Shown: positions 1-8,550 of the stretch, piece after piece | Numbering within the stretch: position 1 is the first letter of the stretch | Layout: each line of letters starts with the position of its first letter | Assembly (NCBI GenBank): GCA_900471815.1 | Contig: UICE01000008.1 | Span: forward strand, 186,001-250,000 | DNA from: Hyphomicrobiales bacterium | GTDB lineage: Bacteria; Pseudomonadota; Alphaproteobacteria; Rhizobiales; Rhizobiaceae | DNA: 64,000 bases | Reading direction: 5' to 3' | Made by a program: the position numbers and the translations under genes | Notes under the pieces: generated by a model | What the model was told of the DNA's origin: nothing | Seen by the model: only the letters and a program-made list of their open reading frames with translations | Databases searched by the model: none

Positions 1-714
1 GGCGGCAATGAGGTCTATGTGGACGGCGTACCGCTGTCGCATGGCACATTTGATCAACCCTATGGCACCGGACGGCTGAGCGGTCTCTTGCAATTGCGGG
101 ACCAGACTGCGCCGGCCTATCAAAAGCAACTGGATGAAATTGCCCGCAGCCTCGTCAGCATGTTTGCTGAAAAAGGCACAGGCGTACCGACAGTCCCTGG
201 CCTATTTACCTATTCGGGCGCACCGGCGATGCCGGCCGATGCCACGATCCTTCCGGGAATCGCGGGGTCACTTAAAGTATCATCTGCCTATATTTTGTCG
301 GAAGGCGGCAATCCTGCGCTATTGCGCGATGGCGGCCCGGCAGGAACACCTTATGTTCAGAATCCGGATGGTTCTGCAGGCTATTCTGATCGACTGCAAA
401 GTCTGATTGGGGCGATCGGCGCACCGCGAACTTTTGACGTTGATGCGGCAGCAGGCAACAATAAAAGCCTGCTTGATTTTGCCGCCGCATCGATCAGCTC
501 GCTTGAGGAAAAGCGCAAATCCGTGACGGATACGAACGACTACAACAAAATTCTCTCGTCCAGAGCGAGTGATGCGATTTCCAATGTCAGCGGCGTGAAC
601 ATCGATACCGAGATGCAATCGCTGTTGGACCTGGAGCACTCATATCAGGCGTCGGCCCGCATATTGTCGACAGTAGACTCCATGTTCCAAGAACTCTTCC
701 GGGCGGCGTCATAA
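1..714 (+). CDS. flgK: Flagellar hook-associated protein 1 FlgK, C-terminal part (5' truncated by window)
   Basis: The reading frame is open from base 1, so the gene begins before the window; a GTG at 19 is only an internal codon. The visible 237 residues end in the conserved FlgK tail, with NVSGVNIDTEMQSLLDLEHS, YQASARILSTVDSMFQ and a final ELF, which forms the helical bundle shared with FlgE and rod proteins. FlgK is the first of two junction proteins between hook and filament and is exported by the flagellar type III apparatus. flgL follows after 2 nt, the usual flgK-flgL pair. The identification is firm although only the C-terminal part is seen. Confidence 0.93.
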   Translation, partial: GGNEVYVDGVPLSHGTFDQPYGTGRLSGLLQLRDQTAPAYQKQLDEIARSLVSMFAEKGTGVPTVPGLFTYSGAPAMPADATILPGIAGSLKVSSAYILSEGGNPALLRDGGPAGTPYVQNPDGSAGYSDRLQSLIGAIGAPRTFDVDAAAGNNKSLLDFAAASISSLEEKRKSVTDTNDYNKILSSRASDAISNVSGVNIDTEMQSLLDLEHSYQASARILSTVDSMFQELFRAAS

Positions 715-716
715 AC

Positions 717-1766
717 ATGAAAACACAATCGGTCTCTTCATACGTCCTTGCAAACGCAACCCGGAGCATCATTTCAAAGGCGCAGGCTGATCTGGTCAAG
801 GCGCAACAGGAAGCAACGACGGGCTTTGTATTTGATACCGGTCTGGCGCTGGGCAGCCGCACCGGGCAATCGCTTTCGTTGCGAAAGGAACATGACCGGC
901 TGTCAGTCCTTACGGATTCCAATAAATTGCTGGCCGAGCGTATGACGACATCGCAAAATGCGCTGAGCAATGCCATGAAGGGTTCTCAGGGCTTTTTAGG
1001 AACGATTATCGCCATGCGCGGTAGCGGACAGGGCCATGAGGTTGCAGCTAATGCCGCAAAAGGGCTGATGCAGACGGCGACATCTTTGATCAACACCAGT
1101 TTTAATGGCGAATATGTCTTTGCCGGCGTCAACACTGACGTAAAGCCGCTTGGCGATTATGATGCAGCAGGCAATCCGGCACGCGCGGCAGTCCTGCAGT
1201 CCTTTGAAGACCATTTCGGCTTTCCAGTTACTGATCCTCAGGTTTCAACAATCAGCGCGAACGATATGAAGGCCTTTCTGGACGGTCCATTCTCGTCAGA
1301 GTTTGATGCCGCCTCATGGTCCGATAATTGGTCATCTGCCTCCGATACGCTCATGAAAAGCCGCATCGCGCCAACCGAATTGGCCGAAACCTCGGTCAGT
1401 GCAAACAATGCCGGGTTTCGCAAGATGATGATGAGCTACACGATGGTTGCCGAGTTCGCCAATATTGGTTTGAACCAGGGTGCTTTCGATGCCGTGATCA
1501 CAAAGGCGATCGAGACCACCACAGAGGCCAATTCAACGCTGCCCGGCGTGCAATCTGTTCTCGGAACAGCTCAGGCGCGAACGAAAGACGCAACGGATCG
1601 TTTGGAAGTGCAATTGAAAGTGCTCAACAGCTCAGTGATTGGTCTTGAGGGCGTCGACCCCTATGAAGCCGCCAACAGGGTGGAGGCACTGCGAACCCAG
1701 ATTGATGCCTCATATGCGCTGACTGTGAAGATGCAAAGTCTGAGCTTGCTGAATTACCTGAAATAG
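717..1766 (+). CDS. flgL: Flagellar hook-filament junction protein FlgL
   Basis: This 349-residue protein has a flagellin-like N-terminal helix (MKTQSVSSYVLANATRSI) and a C-terminal coiled helix (DPYEAANRVEALRTQIDASY, ending SLLNYLK), which is the FlgL pattern of paired terminal helices that pack in the filament core. FlgL is the second junction protein, placed between FlgK and the flagellin filament. It lies 2 nt downstream of flgK and 47 nt upstream of flaF, so the genes are probably co-transcribed. Its length is normal for alphaproteobacterial FlgL. Confidence 0.93.
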   Translation: MKTQSVSSYVLANATRSIISKAQADLVKAQQEATTGFVFDTGLALGSRTGQSLSLRKEHDRLSVLTDSNKLLAERMTTSQNALSNAMKGSQGFLGTIIAMRGSGQGHEVAANAAKGLMQTATSLINTSFNGEYVFAGVNTDVKPLGDYDAAGNPARAAVLQSFEDHFGFPVTDPQVSTISANDMKAFLDGPFSSEFDAASWSDNWSSASDTLMKSRIAPTELAETSVSANNAGFRKMMMSYTMVAEFANIGLNQGAFDAVITKAIETTTEANSTLPGVQSVLGTAQARTKDATDRLEVQLKVLNSSVIGLEGVDPYEAANRVEALRTQIDASYALTVKMQSLSLLNYLK

Positions 1767-1813
1767 ACCTGACCTTGCGTGCAATCCGCATGCATCGAAA
1801 CTTTGAGAAGACA

Positions 1814-2158
1814 ATGTACCAGGCTCGATACGACGATATCATCAATGACGGTGCAACGAGCGCCAAAGAGCGTGAGCGGTCATTATTCGATCAATCGATC
1901 ATGATGCTTGAGGCAGCGCGTGACGAGGACGGCTATTCGTTCAAGGGAATTGAAGCCGTCCAGTTCACGTCCCGTCTGTGGATGATTGTAATGGAAGACC
2001 TTGGCGATCCGGCAAACCAGTTACCGCAGGAATTGCGCGCATCGCTGATATCCATAGGCATATTCATTCTGAAGGAACTGGAAGCCATCCGACAGGAAAG
2101 GTCGGTCGATTATGACAGCATAATCGACATCACAAAAACCATTCGCGACGGAATTTGA
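1814..2158 (+). CDS. flaF: Flagellar biosynthesis regulator FlaF
   Basis: FlaF is a small alphaproteobacterial protein needed for flagellin synthesis and acts opposite FlbT on flagellin mRNA. The ATG at 1814 is chosen over an in-frame codon at 1775 because it has GAGAAG about 5 nt upstream and gives the typical MYQ start and a 114-residue product. Family features are RERSLFDQSIMMLEAARD and the block FTSRLWMIVMEDLGDPAN. The stop overlaps the flbT leader and the adjacent flaF-flbT pair is diagnostic of Rhizobiales and relatives. Confidence 0.9.
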   Translation: MYQARYDDIINDGATSAKERERSLFDQSIMMLEAARDEDGYSFKGIEAVQFTSRLWMIVMEDLGDPANQLPQELRASLISIGIFILKELEAIRQERSVDYDSIIDITKTIRDGI

Positions 2159-2163
2159 ATGCC

Positions 2164-2601
2164 ATGAAAGTGTCCTTGCGCGCTGGCGAAAAAATATATG
2201 TCAACGGGGCCGTTCTGCGCGCTGACCGCAAAGTCGCGCTCGAATTCATGAATGATGTGAGCTTCCTTCTGGGAAGCCATGTGCTTCAGGCTGACGAAAC
2301 AACGACGCCGCTGCGGCAGCTCTATTTCGCGGCGCAGATCATGCTGATCAACCCATCGGCAAAGGACGAGGCGAACCTGGCTTTCAAGCGCATGCTGACG
2401 GCGCTTCTCGGCACGTTTTCCAACCAGCAAATGCTGAAAGAGCTGAAGCTCATCGATGAGGTGGTCTGTAATGACCGCATCTTCGAAGCGTTAAAATCGA
2501 TCCGTGGGCTTTATGCGCTGGAAGCACAAATCATGTCGGGTGGCTCAGGCGCTGCCATTCCTGCACAAACGGGCCAGGTAAGGCCGGAGGCGACAGCATG
2601 A
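2164..2601 (+). CDS. flbT: Flagellum biosynthesis repressor FlbT
   Basis: FlbT binds the 5' leader of flagellin mRNA and tunes its stability and translation in alphaproteobacteria. The protein begins MKVSLRAGEKIYVNGAVLRA and continues with ADRKVALEFMNDVSFLLGSH and TTPLRQLYFAAQIMLINP, the FlbT hallmarks. The ATG at 2164 fits the family start better than a TTG at 2155. The product is 145 residues. The stop overlaps the flgD start (ATGA), showing translational coupling. Confidence 0.92.
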   Translation: MKVSLRAGEKIYVNGAVLRADRKVALEFMNDVSFLLGSHVLQADETTTPLRQLYFAAQIMLINPSAKDEANLAFKRMLTALLGTFSNQQMLKELKLIDEVVCNDRIFEALKSIRGLYALEAQIMSGGSGAAIPAQTGQVRPEATA

Positions 2602-2993
2602 CCACTATTCCGCCCGTAGGCACGGAACAAACAAATCAGACCAACACACCAAAAGCTGTTGCCGGCGCTGATTATCAGACCTTTTTGAAGCTGCTCGTGG
2701 CCCAGATGAAAAATCAGGACCCGACCAAGCCCATGGACGCAACGCAGCAGGTGACGCAGCTGGCGCAATTCTCCAGTGTTGAACAAGCTGTTCAGATGAA
2801 CGCCAAACTTGAACAGCTACTGGCAAGTTCGTCACTCTCTCAAGCGGATGGTATCATCGGACGGACCGTGACCAGCCCCGATGGCAAAGTCTCTGGCGTG
2901 GTCGAATCCGTGCGCATCTATAGCGATGGCATGGTAGCAAAGCTCAAGGGCGGGGCGGAGCTGATCATTACGGCCGGTATCGTCATCAGCTGA
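2598..2993 (+). CDS. flgD: Flagellar hook cap protein FlgD, short form
   Basis: FlgD caps the growing hook and is shed when FlgK arrives. The segment DYQTFLKLLVAQMKNQDPTK followed by MDATQQVTQLAQFSSVEQAV is the conserved FlgD N-terminal motif. At 131 residues it is much shorter than enteric FlgD (about 230): the first strands of the C-terminal Tudor-like domain are present (SQADGIIGRTVTSPDGKVSG) but the Ig-like insert is absent, as is usual in Rhizobiales. It overlaps flbT by 4 nt and is followed 2 nt later by fliQ. Confidence 0.9.
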   Translation: MTTIPPVGTEQTNQTNTPKAVAGADYQTFLKLLVAQMKNQDPTKPMDATQQVTQLAQFSSVEQAVQMNAKLEQLLASSSLSQADGIIGRTVTSPDGKVSGVVESVRIYSDGMVAKLKGGAELIITAGIVIS

Positions 2994-2995
2994 CC

Positions 2996-3262
2996 ATGAA
3001 CGAAGCTGATGCACTGGATATTGTCAATCAGGCGATCTGGACGGTTATCGTAGCCGCCGGCCCGGCGGTCGGCGCAGCGATGCTTGCAGGTGTCGGCATT
3101 GCCCTGTTTCAGGCCCTGACGCAGATTCAGGAAGTCACCCTGACATTCGTGCCGAAGATACTGGTTATTCTGGCAGTGCTTGCTCTGACCGCACCTTTTG
3201 TCGGCTCGCAGATCAATACGCTGACGCTGCTGACCTATTCGCGGATTGAAAAGGGTTTTTGA
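2996..3262 (+). CDS. fliQ: Flagellar type III export apparatus protein FliQ
   Basis: This 88-residue protein has two membrane helices and the FliQ family core PAVGAAMLAGVGIALFQALT followed by QIQEVTLTFVPKIL. FliQ packs with FliP and FliR in the export gate at the base of the flagellum. It follows flgD by 2 nt and precedes flhA. A paralogue from the injectisome, SctS, lies on the other strand at 56054-56323; the two should not be confused. Confidence 0.93.
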   Translation: MNEADALDIVNQAIWTVIVAAGPAVGAAMLAGVGIALFQALTQIQEVTLTFVPKILVILAVLALTAPFVGSQINTLTLLTYSRIEKGF

Positions 3263-3333
3263 TCCAAAGCTCTAACGCGCGGGCTTCGCGTAAGCTTCGT
3301 CTCCTATGGTCCATCCGACAATAGGAGAATGCC

Positions 3334-5424
3334 GTGCAGCAGGCAGCAGTAAAACGACTGGGTGATAAGGGCTACCTGACCGGCAGTGATGTCGGTCTTG
3401 CGCTCGGCATCGTCATTATTCTGACGGTACTATTCCTGCCGGTTTCCCCGATGGTTCTTGATATCGGACTTGCCTTTTCTATCGCCCTGTCCGTGTTGAT
3501 CCTGATGGTTTCGCTGTGGATACAGCGTCCGCTTGATTTCTCTGCATTCCCCACAGTGCTGCTGATCGCGACGATGATGCGTCTTTCGCTCAATATCGCA
3601 ACAACCCGCGTTATTCTAACCCACGGCGACGAAGGTTATGCCGCGGCGGGACAGGTCATCCATGGCTTTTCGCAATTTGTCATGGGCGGTGATTTCGTTA
3701 TCGGTCTGGTGGTCTTCGCAATTTTGATCATCGTGAATTTTCTCGTCATCACCAAGGGTGCAACGCGTATTGCCGAAGTAGGGGCACGCTTTACGCTCGA
3801 TGCCATACCGGGCAAACAGATGGCGATTGACGCGGATCTATCCTCCGGACTTATTGATGAGAAGGAAGCACAGCACCGCCGCCGCGAATTGGAAGAGGAA
3901 AGTGCCTTCTTCGGGTCGATGGACGGCGCCTCCAAATTCGTACGCGGCGATGCGATTGCCGGCTTGATCATAACCGCAGTCAATATTTTTGGTGGCATCA
4001 TTATCGGTGTGACCCGGCACGGTATGGAAGTCGGCGAAGCTGCTGACGTATTCACCAAACTGTCTGTCGGCGATGGTCTGGTTACGCAGATACCGGCATT
4101 GATCGTATCGCTGGCAGCGGGTCTGCTTGTCTCCAAGGGGGGCACCCGGGGATCGACGGACAAGGCTGTGTTCGGACAGTTGGGCGCCTATCCAAAAGCT
4201 CTTTTCGTAGCTGCTCTTCTGCTCTTTGTGCTCGGTATATTGCCGGGTCTGCCAGCATTTCCATTCTTTATCCTTGCCATCGGTTTGACCGCAATTGGCA
4301 TTTCTGTACCCCGCAAGCTGGCTAGGGTTGCCGCCGCAGCGCAGGCTGAACTGGCGATCAAGCAGAAGACCGCCGAGGACGAAGACCGCAATTCTGTCAA
4401 GGCATCGCTGGAAACAGCACAAATCGAACTTTGCCTTGGCAAGCAACTTTCTTCGCGGTTGATGTCCTCGCAATTGGAACTGGCGCATCGCGTCAACAAA
4501 ATGCGCAAGAAATTCGCGGTCGAATACGGCTTTGTCGTGCCTGAAATAAAGGTTACGGACGATTTTCTGCTGCCGCCGAAAACCTATCGTATCAAAATTC
4601 ACGGAACCGTAGTGGCGTCGCATGAGCTACGCGTCGGCGAGATACTTGTCATTCCCGGAGATCGGCCGCCGCCACACGTTCCCGGCGAAGAAGTGCGCGA
4701 ACCGGCTTTCGGTATGAAGGCTTACTCAGTTCCCGAAACATTCGCGGCAGAACTCAAGCGCGACAACTATATGACTGTAGATAATCTTTCGGTCCTGCTC
4801 ACGCATCTGAGCGAGATCGTGCGCAATAATCTCTCGCAATTGCTGTCCTACAAAGATATGCGGGCGCTGCTCGACCGTCTTGGCCCGGAATACAAGAAGC
4901 TGCTTGATGATATCTGCCCTGCCAATCTCACTTATTCCGGCTTGCAGGCAGTTTTGAAGCTTTTGCTCTCGGAACGGGTCTCGATCCGCAATCTCAATCT
5001 AATTCTTGAGGCTATCGCTGAAGTGGCGCCGCATGTTCGGCGGTCGGAGATGATCGTCGAGCATGTGCGTATGCGCATGGCACAGCAGATTTGCGGTGAT
5101 CTTGCCGACAATAGCGTGCTTTCCGTGTTGCGCCTGGGCAATCGCTGGGATCTGGTTTTCCATCAAAGCCTCAAGCGGGATGCCAAGGGGGAGGTCACGG
5201 AATTCGACATTGACCCGCGTTTGCTTGAACAGTTTGGAACGGAAGCGACCACCGCAATTCGCAAACATCTCGATGCGGGAGAGCGTTTTGTTCTGGTCGC
5301 TTCGCCGGAAGCGCGGCCCTATATCCGCATGATCATCGAGCGCTTGTTCACAACCCTATCGGTTCTTTCCCATGTGGAAATAGCCCGGGGTGTTGAGGTC
5401 CGCTCCCTTGGAACGATCTCGTGA
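3334..5424 (+). CDS. flhA: Flagellar type III export gate protein FlhA
   Basis: FlhA is the large membrane component of the flagellar export gate. The 696-residue product has about eight N-terminal membrane helices (roughly residues 20-330), with the family signature [16 protein letters not shown] and the segment [20 protein letters not shown], and then a large cytoplasmic C-terminal domain that docks substrates and chaperones. It starts with GTG at 3334, six bases after AGGAG. A 71-nt gap separates it from fliQ, and fliR follows after 6 nt. Confidence 0.95.
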   Translation: MQQAAVKRLGDKGYLTGSDVGLALGIVIILTVLFLPVSPMVLDIGLAFSIALSVLILMVSLWIQRPLDFSAFPTVLLIATMMRLSLNIATTRVILTHGDEGYAAAGQVIHGFSQFVMGGDFVIGLVVFAILIIVNFLVITKGATRIAEVGARFTLDAIPGKQMAIDADLSSGLIDEKEAQHRRRELEEESAFFGSMDGASKFVRGDAIAGLIITAVNIFGGIIIGVTRHGMEVGEAADVFTKLSVGDGLVTQIPALIVSLAAGLLVSKGGTRGSTDKAVFGQLGAYPKALFVAALLLFVLGILPGLPAFPFFILAIGLTAIGISVPRKLARVAAAAQAELAIKQKTAEDEDRNSVKASLETAQIELCLGKQLSSRLMSSQLELAHRVNKMRKKFAVEYGFVVPEIKVTDDFLLPPKTYRIKIHGTVVASHELRVGEILVIPGDRPPPHVPGEEVREPAFGMKAYSVPETFAAELKRDNYMTVDNLSVLLTHLSEIVRNNLSQLLSYKDMRALLDRLGPEYKKLLDDICPANLTYSGLQAVLKLLLSERVSIRNLNLILEAIAEVAPHVRRSEMIVEHVRMRMAQQICGDLADNSVLSVLRLGNRWDLVFHQSLKRDAKGEVTEFDIDPRLLEQFGTEATTAIRKHLDAGERFVLVASPEARPYIRMIIERLFTTLSVLSHVEIARGVEVRSLGTIS

Positions 5425-5430
5425 TGTTTA

Positions 5431-6180
5431 ATGCTTCCGCTCAGTGATACGGCACTTACCGGATTTCTGGTGTTCGCGCGCGTTGGTGCTTGCCTGCTGA
5501 TCATGCCGGGCATTTCCAGCCCGCGCATCCCCGTTCAGATACGACTTTTTCTGGCCCTGGCATGTTCGCTCATGGTGGTTCCATTGGTGCTGACCCAAGT
5601 GGCTCCAGCAGCAAAGGCCGCTCCTTTCGTTTTGATGCGGATCATTGTGGTGGAAATTATTGTCGGCGGGCTGATCGGTGTGCTGGCCCGCATGTATTTC
5701 TGGGCCTTGCAGTTCATGGCCAATACGATCGCAATGACTGTCGGCTATTCCGGGGCACCGGCCGGGTCGATTGAAGGTGAGGAGCCGCAAGCAGCAATCG
5801 CAAGCTTTGTTACGCTATCGGCGCTCTGTCTTTTCTTCATCACTGATTTACATCTGGAGGTGTTTCGCGCGCTCCTGTCATCCTATACGGCGATCCCGGT
5901 AGACGGCATTTTCCAGCCGGGCACAGCCATGGTCAATCTGACAGACACGCTTTCAAAGGCGTTCATGAGCACCATCCGCATAGCTGCACCGTTCATTGTT
6001 TTTGCAGTTGTCGTGAATGTTGCTGTTGGGCTGATCAACAAGCTGACGCCTGCCATTCCTGTCTACTTTATCTCAATGCCATTCGTTCTGGCTGGCGGTC
6101 TCATGCTGCTCTATTTCGCCATGCCGGACCTGCTCAGATTGTTCACAAGCGAAGCCGGCTCTTATCTGAGGACATTTTGA
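5431..6180 (+). CDS. fliR: Flagellar type III export apparatus protein FliR
   Basis: FliR completes the FliP-FliQ-FliR export gate. The 249-residue protein is very hydrophobic with about six membrane helices and shows family segments RVGACLLIMPGISSPRIPVQ near the N-terminus and INKLTPAIPVYFISMPFVLA near the C-terminus. Its TGA overlaps the ATG of the next gene, so the small downstream gene is translationally coupled. The injectisome paralogue SctT is at 55217-56047. Confidence 0.94.
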   Translation: MLPLSDTALTGFLVFARVGACLLIMPGISSPRIPVQIRLFLALACSLMVVPLVLTQVAPAAKAAPFVLMRIIVVEIIVGGLIGVLARMYFWALQFMANTIAMTVGYSGAPAGSIEGEEPQAAIASFVTLSALCLFFITDLHLEVFRALLSSYTAIPVDGIFQPGTAMVNLTDTLSKAFMSTIRIAAPFIVFAVVVNVAVGLINKLTPAIPVYFISMPFVLAGGLMLLYFAMPDLLRLFTSEAGSYLRTF

Positions 6181-6578
6181 TGGCAACCAGCAAGCGTGCT
6201 TCATATCTTGCCTTGATCCGATTGCAGAAACTGGCAAAGGCCCGGTCCGAACTGACCATTGCCGGTCTCAATGCGCAATTAGTGGCGATTGCGGATGAGA
6301 GCGAGGCGCTATTCAAAATGCAGGATGACAGATTCAAACCCGGCGCTGATCTGGTTCCTCCAGACCTCATCATACGACGACTGGAAACGAACAGAATGAG
6401 AGCAATTCATCTGACGGATCAGATGGCCGTTCAACGCAAGAACCTGTTGAAGATTTCAAGAACGCTGGATGTCCTGAACGACCGGTTGCGATCCCATGAA
6501 AGCGAACAACAACGCCACCATGCCACTGTCGAAATCGATGAATATATCAGCCAGTTGCTCGGAAAAGCCGCAAATTAA
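6180..6578 (+). CDS. Small helical flagellar-locus protein of unknown function
   Basis: This 132-residue gene starts at an ATG that shares a base with the fliR stop codon. The sequence is rich in Lys, Arg, Gln and Leu with long predicted helices (for example LIRLQKLAKARSELTIAGLN and KISRTLDVLNDRLRSHESEQ) and no membrane segment. I do not recognise a named family; its size, helical character and position between export and rod genes would suit a FliJ-like or other soluble export factor, but that is a guess from context. Confidence 0.7.
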   Translation: MATSKRASYLALIRLQKLAKARSELTIAGLNAQLVAIADESEALFKMQDDRFKPGADLVPPDLIIRRLETNRMRAIHLTDQMAVQRKNLLKISRTLDVLNDRLRSHESEQQRHHATVEIDEYISQLLGKAAN

Positions 6579-6660
6579 AGACAGGCCCCAAATGAAGGCT
6601 CAAGCCTCAGTCAAGTTTGAACAGCTAGTGTCATAAACATGAAACAGTTTGGGTCTGTCT
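6579..6660 (+). repeat. Inverted repeat upstream of the rod-binding gene
   Basis: Arms AGACAGGCCCCAAA (6579-6592) and TTTGGGTCTGTCT (6648-6660) can pair along 13 positions with one G-U and one bulged C. The 3' arm is followed by TTTT directly before the ATG at 6664, where no clear Shine-Dalgarno sequence is visible. It may act as a terminator or attenuator, or control translation of the next gene. Confidence 0.45.
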
Positions 6661-6663
6661 TTT

Positions 6664-7137
6664 ATGTCTATTAATTCGCCTTCTGATTTGGTGTTGGATG
6701 CGACGAAGGCCGCTGATCCGCAGGCCATGCGGGCAGCGATGGAAAGATTGCGAAGCGTGGCTGCTGATCGGGCTGCGGCACAAACCCCGCTGTCCGGCGA
6801 GAGTTTTGCCCATTTGCAGGCAGGGAGGGTCAGTTCCGAGGGTGTGCAATCAAACACACCTGTTTCAAATCCGGCCTTCAAAAAGTTTGAAGCCGTCATG
6901 CTGCAATCCTTCATTGAATCAATGTTCACCGGCGAGAATCAAGCGGTCTATGGCGAAGGCATCGCAGGGGGATATTGGAAGTCGATGATGTCCGAAGCCC
7001 TTGCCAATCAGATGGCAGACGCAGGCGGAATTGGAATTGCACGCATGCTGGAAGAGCAAAGTGCCAAACGAATTAAAAACGAAGTGGCTCAGCCTCTTGG
7101 CACCACTTCGCCAATTTCTACGAAAGAGCAGGGTTGA
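6664..7137 (+). CDS. flgJ: FlgJ-like flagellar rod-binding protein
   Basis: The C-terminal half carries the rod-binding domain: FKKFEAVMLQSFIESMFTGE, VYGEGIAGGYWKSMMSEALA and NQMADAGGIGIARMLEEQ. There is no muramidase domain, so this is the single-domain form common in alphaproteobacteria, which helps assemble the rod in the periplasm and probably relies on another enzyme to open peptidoglycan. The start at ATG 6664 gives 157 residues; a TTG at 6649 is an alternative. No strong Shine-Dalgarno is seen, and an inverted repeat ends just upstream. Confidence 0.82.
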   Translation: MSINSPSDLVLDATKAADPQAMRAAMERLRSVAADRAAAQTPLSGESFAHLQAGRVSSEGVQSNTPVSNPAFKKFEAVMLQSFIESMFTGENQAVYGEGIAGGYWKSMMSEALANQMADAGGIGIARMLEEQSAKRIKNEVAQPLGTTSPISTKEQG

Positions 7138-7193
7138 AACCCGGTATTTTACCAGATCGAACGGCTGCGGCCGAAAGATTGGAAGGAATGAAT

Positions 7194-7601
7194 ATGGAAA
7201 CCATCAACGACAACAAGCAGCATATAGGTCTTAATCCATCGCTTGGTCCTGTTCTCATCGCCATCCAGCGATTGGAAGATGTTATTGAGTATGAGACAGA
7301 TCTGCTCATGGAAGGCGGGGCTGTTGATCTTGCCGATATCAATGCAAGCAAAAGCCGTGGATTGCGGGATTTTAACAAGGCCCTGGGAAAGGCTGTGAAA
7401 TCGGTCGATAATCCAGCGCTCAAGACGCTTCAGCCGGTTCTTGACAGTCTGAGGCTCAAGCTGGAGCGTAATTGTGAAGCGTTGAAATTGCATCTGCGGG
7501 CTGTCAGCGAGCTGACGGGAATAATCCGCGACGCGCTGGAAACACATGAAGCTGATGGCACTTATACGGCCCGGCAAATGCGGGACGGCCTAGGCGCATG
7601 A
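7194..7601 (+). CDS. Probable FlgN-like flagellar export chaperone
   Basis: The 135-residue product is almost entirely helical and soluble (RLEDVIEYETDLLMEGGAVD, SKSRGLRDFNKALGKAVKSV, LDSLRLKLERNCEALKLHLR). This size and pattern, together with a location directly after flgJ, match the FlgN-type chaperone that escorts FlgK and FlgL to the export gate in Rhizobiales. The ATG at 7194 is preferred because GGAAGGA sits 6 nt upstream; an ATG at 7188 is too close to it. The assignment rests on pattern and context, since FlgN proteins diverge strongly. Confidence 0.65.
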   Translation: METINDNKQHIGLNPSLGPVLIAIQRLEDVIEYETDLLMEGGAVDLADINASKSRGLRDFNKALGKAVKSVDNPALKTLQPVLDSLRLKLERNCEALKLHLRAVSELTGIIRDALETHEADGTYTARQMRDGLGA

Positions 7602-8068
7602 TACGCATCGTCATCATCGGATTATGGATATGCGCTGTTGCTCTCGGCTCGCTTTATTTTGCTGTCCAGCAAAATTCAGCCACTGCCGCAGTGACTTCGC
7701 ATGATGCTCAGCCGCTTGATGACGGAAAAACGGAAGTTTTCAGTGTTCCAATTATTATCGACGGTGCCGTTCAAGGCTATGTTGTGACCCAGCTTATGTA
7801 TACGATCGACAGCGCTGTAAAAGCCTCCGTCAAAACACCGGTATCGTTTTTCATCAATGATGAGATATTCCGGCAGTTTTACGGTCACTACTCCGATGTG
7901 AAGGAGGTGGAGGCGGTCAAGTTCGAGGACGTAAAACAGGCCATTATCGATGGGGTCAATGCGCGTTTCCCCGAACCGCTTGTTAAAGATCTCCTGGTTC
8001 AGCAATTCAATTATATTTCATCCAAGGAAATCCGCGATCAAAACACCAAAGGTATCAGCCGCGGTTGA
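7598..8068 (+). CDS. Membrane-anchored hypothetical protein at end of flagellar operon
   Basis: This 156-residue protein begins with one hydrophobic segment (IRIVIIGLWICAVALGSLYF) that is a signal anchor or signal peptide, followed by a soluble domain of about 130 residues likely to lie in the periplasm. Its ATG overlaps the stop of the FlgN-like gene by 4 nt, so it is translated with the flagellar set. I recognise no named family. It is the last gene of the block and ends 8 nt before the convergent PilZ gene. Confidence 0.7.
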   Translation: MIRIVIIGLWICAVALGSLYFAVQQNSATAAVTSHDAQPLDDGKTEVFSVPIIIDGAVQGYVVTQLMYTIDSAVKASVKTPVSFFINDEIFRQFYGHYSDVKEVEAVKFEDVKQAIIDGVNARFPEPLVKDLLVQQFNYISSKEIRDQNTKGISRG

Positions 8069-8075
8069 TCCCGTT

Positions 8076-8417
8076 TTAGCCGAGTGAATAATATTTGCCC
8101 GACAATGCATGAAGCACGCTTTCGCTCAATGGAGCGACGGTTGAATCGGGCGCAAACCGCACCCCAATATCCAGATTCTTGCGCCAGACAATGTGTGTGA
8201 TGAGCGCGCCGCAATATTGATCGTCAAATAACCAGAAACGCTCAGGTATGTCGCACTGGCCGATGATCCTTATGCGGGCTCCGCCTTTGGCCAGATCCTG
8301 AAAATGGCACTCGGTGAGGAATTGTCCATCCAAGCTCACAAGTTTACCCGAGCGCAATCTTGTCCGTTTGCGTTCCAGTTCTCTTTGTTCTGATTTGCCG
8401 GACACGGACATGGACAC
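8076..8417 (-). CDS. PilZ domain protein (probable c-di-GMP receptor)
   Basis: The 113-residue protein is essentially one PilZ domain. The c-di-GMP binding signature is visible as an Arg-rich motif near residues 15-22 (ELERKRTRLRSG) followed by the second motif LAKGGARIRI, and by the strand VWRKNLDIGVRF. PilZ proteins bind cyclic di-GMP and often brake flagellar motors or control exopolysaccharide. It lies convergent to the flagellar genes, which makes a role in motility plausible but unproven. An alternative start is at 8411. Confidence 0.8.
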   Translation of the reverse strand: MSMSVSGKSEQRELERKRTRLRSGKLVSLDGQFLTECHFQDLAKGGARIRIIGQCDIPERFWLFDDQYCGALITHIVWRKNLDIGVRFAPDSTVAPLSESVLHALSGKYYSLG

Positions 8418-8550
8418 TACTCAACGCAATCAAAAAGCTGGTTTCAAACCGAAGTCTGCAATCTGGCATTGTGTACTCTGAAACAATTGCAAATCCGTTA
8501 TGAACTGGAGCGCTCACGAGTTTATGTATCTAATGCCAGCTCGCGATTGG

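Noticed and set aside
3838-4623. 261-codon minus-strand frame inside flhA
   Set aside because: Shadow of flhA; flhA has intact family motifs throughout.
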